18,956 nt of DNA from Flavobacterium psychrophilum (lineage in GTDB: Bacteria; Bacteroidota; Bacteroidia; Flavobacteriales; Flavobacteriaceae): contig CAMBHH010000049.1 in NCBI GenBank assembly GCA_945866505.1, forward strand, positions 1 through 18,956, written 5' to 3'. The notes under the pieces were generated by a model that saw only the letters and a program-made list of their open reading frames with translations, had not been told where the DNA came from and did no database searches. Below, in pieces: positions 7,509 through 14,569 of the stretch (position 1 is the first letter of the stretch; each line of letters starts with the position of its first letter). Made by a program: the position numbers and the translations under genes.

Positions 7509-8324
7509 ATGAAACTAAAGAAATTACGAAAAATCTACCGAATTTTATTTCCGTTAAGGCTTTCTGTTAAAGAACTTTTTATTAATAATTTAAGGTCGAA
7601 TTTGTTAATTAAAGAATTTGAAGAACTTAAAAATATTTATTCTTTAAGATTAACTAATGGTACTGTGCTTTATATGAGAGACGAGAATCACAGTGATTAT
7701 TCTGTATTTAAACAAATATTTAATCTAGAGGAGTACAAAATTGTAGCTTCAATTTTAAAAAATAATCCTGAATTTTCTAATGAAACTGTGATGATTGATG
7801 CAGGATCAAATGTAGGTTACGCAACTGTATATCTACAACAATTTTTGAAGTTTGATAAGATAATTTGCGTTGAACCATCAAAGAACAATATAGAAATTTT
7901 AAGTAGGAATATTGAGCCGTTAAATTGCTCAATTAATCCCATTATACTTGAAAATGCTCTTGCAGCCACAGAAAATCTTAGTTTTAATATCGAAAAAGAT
8001 TTTAGAGATGGAAAAGATTGGTCCTTAACAACAAAAGTTAGTAAAGAAGGTAAAGTTCAAGGAGTAACGATCAATGGGATAATTAAAGAAAATGATCTTA
8101 AATATATCACGCTTTTAAAAATAGATATTGAGGGAGCAGAACGCTTTATTTTTAATGCCAATAATGATTTATCTTTTCTTAGAATTACTAAAATAATCGC
8201 AATTGAAATACACGATGAGTTTAATATTCGAGATACAATTTATACAATTTTAAAGCAAAATGGATTTTACTTGTTCGAATCAGGAGAACTAACAATTGGT
8301 GTAAATAATGTAACTATTCAATAG
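7509..8324 (+). CDS. FkbM-family SAM-dependent methyltransferase
   Basis: The 271-residue protein has the SAM-binding motif VMIDAGSNVGYAT starting near residue 94, an acidic residue at E122 in the CVEPSKNN strand end, and LLKIDIEGAE at 202-211, which is diagnostic of the FkbM family. Members O-methylate sugars or other small substrates. Methylation of the non-reducing end is a known chain-termination signal for ABC-exported O-antigens, read by the Wzt C-terminal domain, so a capping role is a reasonable inference here because the gene lies two genes after wzt. The ATG at 7509 is 7 bases after the acyltransferase stop, and the GT2 gene starts 5 bases after its own stop: a tight operon. Low GC. 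Confidence 0.88.
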   Translation: MKLKKLRKIYRILFPLRLSVKELFINNLRSNLLIKEFEELKNIYSLRLTNGTVLYMRDENHSDYSVFKQIFNLEEYKIVASILKNNPEFSNETVMIDAGSNVGYATVYLQQFLKFDKIICVEPSKNNIEILSRNIEPLNCSINPIILENALAATENLSFNIEKDFRDGKDWSLTTKVSKEGKVQGVTINGIIKENDLKYITLLKIDIEGAERFIFNANNDLSFLRITKIIAIEIHDEFNIRDTIYTILKQNGFYLFESGELTIGVNNVTIQ

Positions 8325-8329
8325 AAAGT

Positions 8330-9298
8330 ATGATTGCTAAATATGATATTTCAATTATAGTTTGCTGTTTTAATAGTGCTAATAGATTAAGAAAAACTCT
8401 TGAACACTTAGCTTTTCAAAAAACAAAAGAAGTAAGTTGTGAAGTAATAATTGTGGATAATAATTCTACAGACGATACTGCTGCGATAGCGCTAACAACT
8501 TGTCAATTGTTGAATATGCCACATAGTTTAAAAATAATTAATGAGCCAAAAGCAGGTCTTTCCTATGCAAGACGGACAGGTATATACAATGCAAGTGGAA
8601 AGTATATTTTGTTTTGTGATGATGATAATTGGCTTCAAGAAGATTATTTAGAAATTTCTTTTGATTTTATGGAGAATAATTTGAGAATAGGTGTTTTAGG
8701 CGGTAACGGCATTGCAGTTAGTTCTATAGAATTCCCAAATTGGTTTTCAACCTACCAATCAAATTATGCTGTAGGGGTTCAAAATATAGAAAGTGGTATT
8801 GTAAATTCCAGAAGATATGTATGGGGTTCAGGTATGATGGTAAGGACAAAAGACCTCTTAAATTTGTATGAGGCTGGATTTGTAAGTTTGTTGATTGATA
8901 GAAAAGGAAATGATTTAAGTTCTGGTGGAGACGCTGAAATTTGCAGTTGGTTTTTATTAATTGGAAAAGATTTATATTATGACGAACAACTTGTTTTTAA
9001 GCATTTTATTGAACCTCAACGTTTAACAAAAGAATATTTTGAAAGACTAAAAAGAGGTATGGCACCTTCAGCAAATGTTTTAAGGAAATATAATATTATG
9101 ATTGATTATTTAAATAAAAAAGATCAATTAAATTTTTTTAAAACGATAATAATCTTGATAAATTTGTTTCTGACAAGAAAGTGGTCGCATGTTTCAATTT
9201 TTTTAGAAATATTGAATAGCACTCCTTTAGTTTTTAGCAAGAGTACAAACAAAATTTTAAAATCAAGGAAAGTTTTTATTGAGAAAACTAGGCAATAA
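8330..9298 (+). CDS. Family 2 glycosyltransferase
   Basis: The 322-residue protein has a GT-A fold N-terminus. It opens with SIIVCCFNSANRL, then VIIVDNNSTDDT, then FCDDDNW with D97-D99 as the metal and nucleotide-sugar binding aspartates. KAGLSYARRTGI and the later GSGMMVRT and GGDAEICSW are typical of the bacterial GT2 group that adds a sugar to a polysaccharide. The C-terminal third is basic and hydrophobic and may contact the membrane. Donor and linkage cannot be read from the sequence. It starts 5 bases after the methyltransferase gene and has the same low GC (18% by hand count at 9121-9180). The next 319 bases hold no intact gene. Confidence 0.9.
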   Translation: MIAKYDISIIVCCFNSANRLRKTLEHLAFQKTKEVSCEVIIVDNNSTDDTAAIALTTCQLLNMPHSLKIINEPKAGLSYARRTGIYNASGKYILFCDDDNWLQEDYLEISFDFMENNLRIGVLGGNGIAVSSIEFPNWFSTYQSNYAVGVQNIESGIVNSRRYVWGSGMMVRTKDLLNLYEAGFVSLLIDRKGNDLSSGGDAEICSWFLLIGKDLYYDEQLVFKHFIEPQRLTKEYFERLKRGMAPSANVLRKYNIMIDYLNKKDQLNFFKTIIILINLFLTRKWSHVSIFLEILNSTPLVFSKSTNKILKSRKVFIEKTRQ

Positions 9299-9617
9299 AA
9301 GTTTTCTACTAGGTTTGAACTATAAAATAGTTTTTTTCTTATCCTTGCCACGATCCCTTCACTAAGCGATCCAGTGAAACCGAGAAGTAGAGGATTGGAC
9401 GTTAAAAATTGATTTTGTTGCACATCGAGGCGATGAAAAGGTAAACATACAAGTGGCTTTATCAAGTAATAACCTCAAACGCTAGAACGGAAATTTGAAG
9501 AAGATTAATGATAATTTCCCCAAAATGGTAATTATCTTAGATGCCTTAAACGGCAATTCAGATAAGGGGATTGTCGCTACTGATTTACGAAGTTTTCTTT
9601 TATCCTAAAATAGAATC
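9299..9617. other. Gene-free stretch between two GT2 genes, largely a pseudogene remnant
   Basis: No intact gene lies here. The right part is the decayed ATPase fragment described separately (9384-9608). The left part (9299-9383) has a 6-bp inverted repeat TTCACT/AGTGAA (9358-9378) and no recognisable coding sequence. No promoter-like TAnnTTTG element precedes the next GT2 gene, so that gene is probably read through from upstream. Confidence 0.6.
9384..9608 (+). pseudogene. Remnant of the C-terminal end of a DUF4143-type AAA ATPase
   Basis: Two consecutive frames together spell the C-terminal end of a DUF4143 ATPase. Frame 9408-9485 gives IDFVAHRGDEKVNIQVALSS and then a TAG. Frame 9489-9608 gives GNLKKINDNFPKMVIILDAL and continues through RSFLLS to a TAA. 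This matches the family's usual ending: IDFxA-x-GDEK-x-IQV, then ER-F-GNL-x-I-x-DN-P-K, then LRxFLLS. The frames meet at GAACGGAAATTTG. An intact gene would probably encode EREFGNL there, so the break looks like a small deletion between the near-repeats GAATTTG and GAAATTTG. Another frame slip probably occurs near 9404. The start, P-loop and most of the gene are missing. The intact ATPase at 14570 belongs to a different subgroup with an ECKA motif. Confidence 0.75.
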
Positions 9618-10385
9618 ATGCCTAAAATATCTATCATAACTATTAATTACAACGACGCTGTTGGTTTAGAAAAAACCATAGAATCGGTAATTAATCAATC
9701 CTATTCGGATTTTGAATATATAATTATTGACGGAAATTCTACTGATGGAAGTAAAGAAGTTATTCTAAAAAATCAGGCTAAAATAGATTATTGGGTAAGT
9801 GAACCTGACAAAGGCATTTATAATGCAATGAATAAAGGAATTAAGGCTGCCAAAGGGGATTATTTATTGTTTATGAATAGTGGTGATGCGTTAATCGATG
9901 ATAAAAATATTCTAACTATATGTGCAGAGAAATTGAAGGAGGATATTGTTGCTTTTGATTGTTTTTTAGAACGGAACGATAAAATAGTAGGGAAGAGAAC
10001 GCATATAGAAAACCCAACTTTGTTTTATGTTTATAAAAATGGATTAAAACATCAAAGTACATTTATTAAAAGAGTGCTTTTTGAAAATATAGGGCTTTAT
10101 GATGAAAGTTATAAGATTGCGAGTGATTATGAGTTTTGGATTCGTTGTTTTCTTAAGCCCGAAACAACTTCCAAAGGAGTCGCTATTACCTTGTCAATTT
10201 ATAAATTAGGGGGAACATCTGAAATTGTTGGATGGGGAAAAGATTTTAATTTAATACATCAGGATTTATTACCTCATTTGATAACTGATTTTAATAAATT
10301 TGATAAATTATTGTCTTATCAAAATTCAAGAGTTTTATCAATGATAATTAAACTTCAAAAAATGTTTAAAAAGATAATTTACTAA
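9618..10385 (+). CDS. Family 2 glycosyltransferase, WcaA/WcaE-like
   Basis: The 255-residue protein has KISIITINYNDAVGL at the N-terminus and YIIIDGNSTDGS, the nucleotide-binding region. It continues with YWVSEPDKGIYNAMNKGI and then MNSGDAL with G89 and D90 near the metal-binding position. EPDxGIYDAMNKG is characteristic of the short GT2 group that includes colanic-acid WcaE. Sugar donor unknown. It follows the decayed ATPase fragment by 9 bases and is 22 bases before wecB. GC begins to rise within it compared with the genes just upstream, so it lies at or near the right-hand edge of the low-GC segment. Confidence 0.9.
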   Translation: MPKISIITINYNDAVGLEKTIESVINQSYSDFEYIIIDGNSTDGSKEVILKNQAKIDYWVSEPDKGIYNAMNKGIKAAKGDYLLFMNSGDALIDDKNILTICAEKLKEDIVAFDCFLERNDKIVGKRTHIENPTLFYVYKNGLKHQSTFIKRVLFENIGLYDESYKIASDYEFWIRCFLKPETTSKGVAITLSIYKLGGTSEIVGWGKDFNLIHQDLLPHLITDFNKFDKLLSYQNSRVLSMIIKLQKMFKKIIY

Positions 10386-10407
10386 TTTGTCTATATTACA
10401 TAGCTAA

Positions 10408-11529
10408 ATGATTTATTCTAAAAAAATTCTCCTCTGTTTCGGTACTCGTCCCGAGGCCATAAAAATGGCTCCATTGTATCACGAACTAAAAAGAAGTAAT
10501 TTTGAAATAAAAGTTTGTGTTACAGCTCAACATCGTGAAATGCTGGATCAAGTCTTAGATTTTTTCGAGATTGTGCCCGATTATGACCTCGATTTAATGC
10601 AAGCCAACCAAACCTTGAATGGCCTAAGTGGTAGGATTCTGGCGAAAATTGATGAGGTTTTAAATATAGAAAAACCAGATTTACTATTGGTACACGGCGA
10701 TACTACAACATCCTCTATGGTTGCTTTAGCAGCCTTTCATTTGGGAATAAAGGTAGGTCATGTCGAGGCGGGATTGCGAACATATAATAAGCAAGCGCCA
10801 TTTCCAGAAGAAATTAATCGCCAAATCACAAGCCGAATTGCCGATATTCATTTTACACCTACCGTGCAATCAACTCAAAACTTGCTTCGTGAAGGAATTG
10901 CTTCTAATACCATCATTGAAACTGGAAATACGGTTATCGATGCTTTATTTTGGGCTAGTAAGAAAATGGCAGAACCCCACTTTTCCAATCTGGAAATTGA
11001 AAATTTGAAAAGCTTTATTCCAAAGGATAAAAAAATGGTTTTGGTTACCGGACATCGCAGAGAGAATTTTGGAGTAGGATTTCAACATCTTTGTGAAGCT
11101 TTGCTTTCTGTTTCTGAGCGAGAAGACGTATCTATCGTATATCCGGTGCATCTAAATCCGAATGTAAAGGATGTAGTAAATGAATTACTGTCTCATAAGA
11201 ATAATATTTACCTTATTGGTCCCGTGTCCTATCCCGCTTTTGTTTGGTTGATGCAGCAGTCTTTTCTGGTAGTGACTGATTCTGGAGGGATTCAGGAAGA
11301 AGCACCATCGTTGGGAAAACCAGTTGTTGTAACTAGAACAGTTTCAGAAAGACCCGAAGGAGTCAATGCAGGATTTTCGATGTTGGTAGGAACTGATGTC
11401 ACTAAAATTATTAAGACGGTCAACGGTATTTTGGATGATTTTAATGGTTTTGAAAATCCATCTAATCCTTATGGAAATGGTACAGCAGCCCAACAAATTG
11501 CACATTATTTATTAAAACTACCAAAATGA
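10408..11529 (+). CDS. wecB: UDP-N-acetylglucosamine 2-epimerase, non-hydrolysing
   Basis: This enzyme interconverts UDP-GlcNAc and UDP-ManNAc in the cytoplasm. The 373-residue length is typical. The start region contains FGTRPEAIKMAPL (11-23). HGDTTT puts D98, HVEAGLRT puts E120, PFPEE puts E134 and TGHRREN puts H216 in the places of the E. coli WecB residues D95, E117, E131 and H213, all with the same offset of three. DSGGIQEEAPSLGKPV near the C-terminus is the UDP-binding signature. No WecC dehydrogenase is nearby, so UDP-ManNAc may be used directly by a glycosyltransferase. It overlaps the next gene by 4 bases (ATGA), indicating coupling. GC is higher than upstream (42% at 10441-10500). 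Confidence 0.95.
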   Translation: MIYSKKILLCFGTRPEAIKMAPLYHELKRSNFEIKVCVTAQHREMLDQVLDFFEIVPDYDLDLMQANQTLNGLSGRILAKIDEVLNIEKPDLLLVHGDTTTSSMVALAAFHLGIKVGHVEAGLRTYNKQAPFPEEINRQITSRIADIHFTPTVQSTQNLLREGIASNTIIETGNTVIDALFWASKKMAEPHFSNLEIENLKSFIPKDKKMVLVTGHRRENFGVGFQHLCEALLSVSEREDVSIVYPVHLNPNVKDVVNELLSHKNNIYLIGPVSYPAFVWLMQQSFLVVTDSGGIQEEAPSLGKPVVVTRTVSERPEGVNAGFSMLVGTDVTKIIKTVNGILDDFNGFENPSNPYGNGTAAQQIAHYLLKLPK

Positions 11530-12782
11530 AGATACTTGTCGTAGCCGAATCTATAAACATTGAAGACAGCAGCGGATCTAAGGCCAATGTAGCACTAATC
11601 AATAATTTAGTTGAGGTTGGTTTTGAGGTTATTGTATATCATTATACTCTTAAAAATATTCAATTGCAGGGAGCTACTTGTGTAGCAATTCCGGAACTAA
11701 AATACAATCTATTTTATATTTTAAGTCGATCCCAACGATTACTTCAACGACATTTAAAAGTAAAATTTTCTTCCTTTTTAGAAGAAGTTTTTGGCTTTTC
11801 ATTTACTTTTTTTAACGATATAAACGGTATTAAAAAAGCATTGAATGAAAGTCAATTTCAACCCGATTTGGTACTTACTTTAAGTAAAGGAGCTAGCTTT
11901 AGACCTCATTATGCAGTTTTAAAGCTTCCAAAACTGCACAGCAGGTGGATGGCCTATGTGCACGATCCCTATCCTTTTCATTATTACCCACGACCCTACA
12001 CTTGGGTTGAGTCGAGTTACAAACAAAAAGAAGAATTTTTTAAACAAGTTTCTGAGAAAGCAAGGTATAGCGCTTTCCCTAGTCAATTATTAATGGAATG
12101 GATGTCAAGTTTTTTTTCTAATTTTTCAAAAACTGGGGTGGTAATACCGCACCAAAATGCAAAATATAATTTTCAGAATTCAGGAGATTGTACTAATTTT
12201 CCAAATTATTTCGATATAACAAAGTTTAATTTGTTGCACGCGGGAAATTTGATGAAACAGCGCTCTCCCAAAGGATTAATAGAAGGTTTTAAATTGTTTT
12301 TGAAAAGAAATCCCAAAGCCAAAAAAGAATCTAAGTTAATTTTGTTGGGACCAGCATCTGCCCATCAAGAACTTTTGGAAGAATTTCAAACGAACACGCC
12401 AGAGTTGTATCTTTTTAATGGAAAGGTAGCTTTTGATGAGGTGTATCATCTTCAGAAAAATGCTACGGTAAATATTATTTTGGAATCGAAATCTGAAATT
12501 AGTCCCTTTCTTCCGGCTAAGTTTCCACATTGTGTAGAAGCTAATAAAGCAATCATTTCCTTAGCACCATATTACAGCGAAATCCGAAGGTTGTTAGGTA
12601 ATGACTATCCTTATTGGACAGAAGTAGATTCAGTCGAAAAAATTGCGATAATAATCGAAGAACTATATTATTTATGGAAGCAAAATCCAGATAATTTGCA
12701 ATTAAATAGAAGTGATTTAATAGAATATTTATCAGCGGATTATTTAAAAAAGATTTTGCTTAATTTAGAAAATAATTACTAA
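11526..12782 (+). CDS. GT-B fold glycosyltransferase (GT4-like)
   Basis: The 418-residue protein begins MKILVVAESINIEDSSGSKAN, a GT-B start in which the glycine-rich loop after the first strand contacts the acceptor. In its C-terminal half, LLHAGNLMKQRSPKGLIEGF, then LILLGPAS, then LFNGKVAFDEVYHLQKNATV and finally CVEANKAIISLAPYY follow the order of the GT4 nucleotide-sugar domain. The usual GT4 EPFG-like pair is not clear: the E of VEANK sits near that position. The middle part (AYVHDPYPFHYYPRPYTW) is rich in aromatic residues and unusual. Donor unknown. It overlaps wecB by 4 bases and the next GT2 by 1 base, so all three are probably translated together. Family assignment moderately sure. 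Confidence 0.78.
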   Translation: MKILVVAESINIEDSSGSKANVALINNLVEVGFEVIVYHYTLKNIQLQGATCVAIPELKYNLFYILSRSQRLLQRHLKVKFSSFLEEVFGFSFTFFNDINGIKKALNESQFQPDLVLTLSKGASFRPHYAVLKLPKLHSRWMAYVHDPYPFHYYPRPYTWVESSYKQKEEFFKQVSEKARYSAFPSQLLMEWMSSFFSNFSKTGVVIPHQNAKYNFQNSGDCTNFPNYFDITKFNLLHAGNLMKQRSPKGLIEGFKLFLKRNPKAKKESKLILLGPASAHQELLEEFQTNTPELYLFNGKVAFDEVYHLQKNATVNIILESKSEISPFLPAKFPHCVEANKAIISLAPYYSEIRRLLGNDYPYWTEVDSVEKIAIIIEELYYLWKQNPDNLQLNRSDLIEYLSADYLKKILLNLENNY

Positions 12783-13714
12783 TGTCAAATCCTACCTTTT
12801 CCATCCTTATTACCACTAAAAATCGTAAGGTTGATTTGGGTTTTACCTTGAATGAAATCCAACATTTATTGAATAGAAAAGATGTTGTTTGCATTATTTG
12901 TGACGACGGATCAAGTGACGGAACATCAAACTACATAAAAACCAATTATCCTGAAATCCAATTGCTTCAACATCCAATAAGTAGGGGATACATTTACAGT
13001 AGAAATCGACTATTACGTTTAGTCAATACCGCTTATGCTATTTCGCTTGACGATGATGCTCATTTTATCACATCAAATCCGTTAGAATGCATTAGTAACT
13101 TTTTTGAATTAAATCCAGATTGTGGGCTCGTAGCTTTGCGAATTTTTTGGGGATTACAACAGCCAGGAATAACAATAAGCTCAACAAATCCTTGCCAAGT
13201 TCAAGGTTTTGTTGGCTGTGCACATGTTTGGAGAATGAGTGCATGGAAAGATATTCCAGATTACCCTGAATGGTTTGTGTTTTATGGCGAAGAGGACTTT
13301 GCCTCCTTTCATTTGTTCAAAAAGAAGTGGAAGGTATTCTATCTGCCTGAAGTATTAGTGCATCACCGTGCGGATAACAAAGCAAGAAAAAAAAATAAGG
13401 ATTATATGCAAAGACAGCGTCGCTCTTTGCGTTCTGGTTGGTATTTGTTATTTTTGTTTTATCCTATTGGTAAAATTCTACGAGAATTTACTTATTCGCT
13501 TTGGATACAATTAAAGACCAAAGTTTTTAAAGGAGATTTTAAAGTTTTACAAGCAATAGTTATAGCTTTGTTGGATTTGGTTTGTAATATGCCGCGAATC
13601 CTAAAATGTAGCAATCGTTTGACACCAAGTGAATATGATTCTTATATTAAACTTCCGGAGGCTAAAATATACTGGCAACCAGAACTTAAAACAATAAAAA
13701 ATGAAAAATTATAA
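12782..13714 (+). CDS. Family 2 glycosyltransferase
   Basis: The 310-residue protein has FSILITTKNRKVDL at the start, then IICDDGSSDGT, the nucleotide-binding acidic motif. SRGYIYSRNRLL and SLDDDAHF supply the metal-binding aspartates. FYGEEDFASFHLFKKKW in the middle is the likely catalytic-base region (ED), followed by VLVHHR. This order is typical of GT2 enzymes for O-antigen and rhamnan chains. After residue 215 the sequence alternates basic and hydrophobic stretches that could bind the membrane. The donor is not determinable; rhamnose is possible given the rml genes. Its ATG shares one base with the upstream stop (TAATG), and its own end overlaps the methyltransferase gene by 14 bases. 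Confidence 0.9.
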   Translation: MSNPTFSILITTKNRKVDLGFTLNEIQHLLNRKDVVCIICDDGSSDGTSNYIKTNYPEIQLLQHPISRGYIYSRNRLLRLVNTAYAISLDDDAHFITSNPLECISNFFELNPDCGLVALRIFWGLQQPGITISSTNPCQVQGFVGCAHVWRMSAWKDIPDYPEWFVFYGEEDFASFHLFKKKWKVFYLPEVLVHHRADNKARKKNKDYMQRQRRSLRSGWYLLFLFYPIGKILREFTYSLWIQLKTKVFKGDFKVLQAIVIALLDLVCNMPRILKCSNRLTPSEYDSYIKLPEAKIYWQPELKTIKNEKL

Positions 13715-14357
13715 AAATATAGAACGAGGACAATGGACCGAACTTAAATTGAGTGAAGTCATTAATTTATTGCCTAATAAAGTACTTAGTGACATTGGTG
13801 CAGGATTTGGTTTATTTAGACCTGTTGCAGAAAAACATAATTTGCAATGGCAGCCTTTTGATTATTTCAAAAAAATTGAAGAATCTACAATTTGGGATCT
13901 CAATAACTCAGCGCCAATTGAAAGCAAAAAACCTGGTTTTGTTGTGTTTATGGAAGTATTAGAGCATCTGTCCAATCCAGAATTGGGTATTAGAAATATT
14001 TCTAATCATATTGTATCTGGGGGTTACATGGCATTAACAACGCCTAATCCGCTCAGCGCTAAAAGTAAGTTTGCACTTTTGTTTAAAAATAAGTTGTACG
14101 CATTTCAACCCAAGCATTTAATTGAGCATCACGTCTATGTTCCTTTGCCCCATATTGTTCGATTTCATCTCGAAAACAACGGATTCGAAATTATCGAAGT
14201 AGCAACAATAGGTAAGCTGTTTTCACCTAAATTTAGATTCCATTTTAATTATTTAAAAGACTTGGTTTATTATTTGTCTTTACAAATTTTGGTTCTATTT
14301 AATCCTGAGTCGAAAGGGCACACTCAAGCTTTTTTTGTAAAAAAAATAGCTAAATAA
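13701..14357 (+). CDS. Class I SAM-dependent methyltransferase
   Basis: The 218-residue protein has the SAM-binding motif SDIGAGFGLFRP starting at residue 30, an acidic residue in QPFDYF, and FMEVLEHLSNPE, the motif typical of Methyltransf_11/23 enzymes with a VLEHL sequence. ALTTPNP follows as the post-III motif. Many such proteins in glycan loci methylate sugars or act on lipid or quinone substrates; the context favours a sugar. It overlaps the GT2 gene by 14 bases and is followed after 3 bases by a perfect hairpin terminator, so it closes the operon that starts with wzm. Confidence 0.85.
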   Translation: MKNYKNIERGQWTELKLSEVINLLPNKVLSDIGAGFGLFRPVAEKHNLQWQPFDYFKKIEESTIWDLNNSAPIESKKPGFVVFMEVLEHLSNPELGIRNISNHIVSGGYMALTTPNPLSAKSKFALLFKNKLYAFQPKHLIEHHVYVPLPHIVRFHLENNGFEIIEVATIGKLFSPKFRFHFNYLKDLVYYLSLQILVLFNPESKGHTQAFFVKKIAK

Positions 14358-14360
14358 TTT

Positions 14361-14407
14361 AAAAACCATGCAAATTGAAAATATTATTTTCAATTTGCAT
14401 GGTTTTT
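14361..14407. terminator. Perfect 22-bp hairpin terminator
   Basis: Bases 14361-14382 are the exact reverse complement of 14386-14407 with a 3-base loop (ATT). The left arm starts with AAAAACC and the right arm ends with GGTTTTT, so it can act as a terminator in both directions. It begins 3 bases after the methyltransferase stop. The inner 14 bases of the left arm (TGCAAATTGAAAAT, 14369-14382) recur exactly at 14544-14557, just before the ATPase gene. Confidence 0.88.
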
Positions 14408-14543
14408 CATTTCATTTTGTTTAAAATATTAAATTTAAACATATTATAATTATTTTTAAAGTTATTATTTTTCAAAAAACACTGTTTAATGTCAGATAAT
14501 GGATAAGAAATTCTTTTTATATACTTATTATATGTAATTTTAC

Positions 14544-14560
14544 TGCAAATTGAAAATTTG
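14544..14560. repeat. 14-bp repeat of the terminator arm and small palindrome before the ATPase gene
   Basis: TGCAAATTGAAAAT at 14544-14557 is identical to 14369-14382. Within it CAAATT-GAA-AATTTG (14546-14560) is a perfect 6-bp inverted repeat ending nine bases before the ATPase ATG. It could be an operator or a scar; nothing in the sequence decides. Confidence 0.5.
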
Positions 14561-14569
14561 ATTTACAAT

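Noticed and set aside
9358..9378. 6-bp inverted repeat TTCACT/AGTGAA as a terminator after the GT2 gene
   Set aside because: The stem is short and no T run follows, so I do not call it a terminator.
9124..9465. 113-codon open frame on the minus strand
   Set aside because: It overlaps the end of a well-supported GT2 gene and the pseudogene remnant, its sequence resembles no known family, and AT-rich DNA gives such frames by chance.
14558..14569. TTG start extending the DUF4143 ATPase by four residues
   Set aside because: The ATG at 14570 gives MHDFIQRKI, a natural start, and the TTG lies inside a small palindrome.
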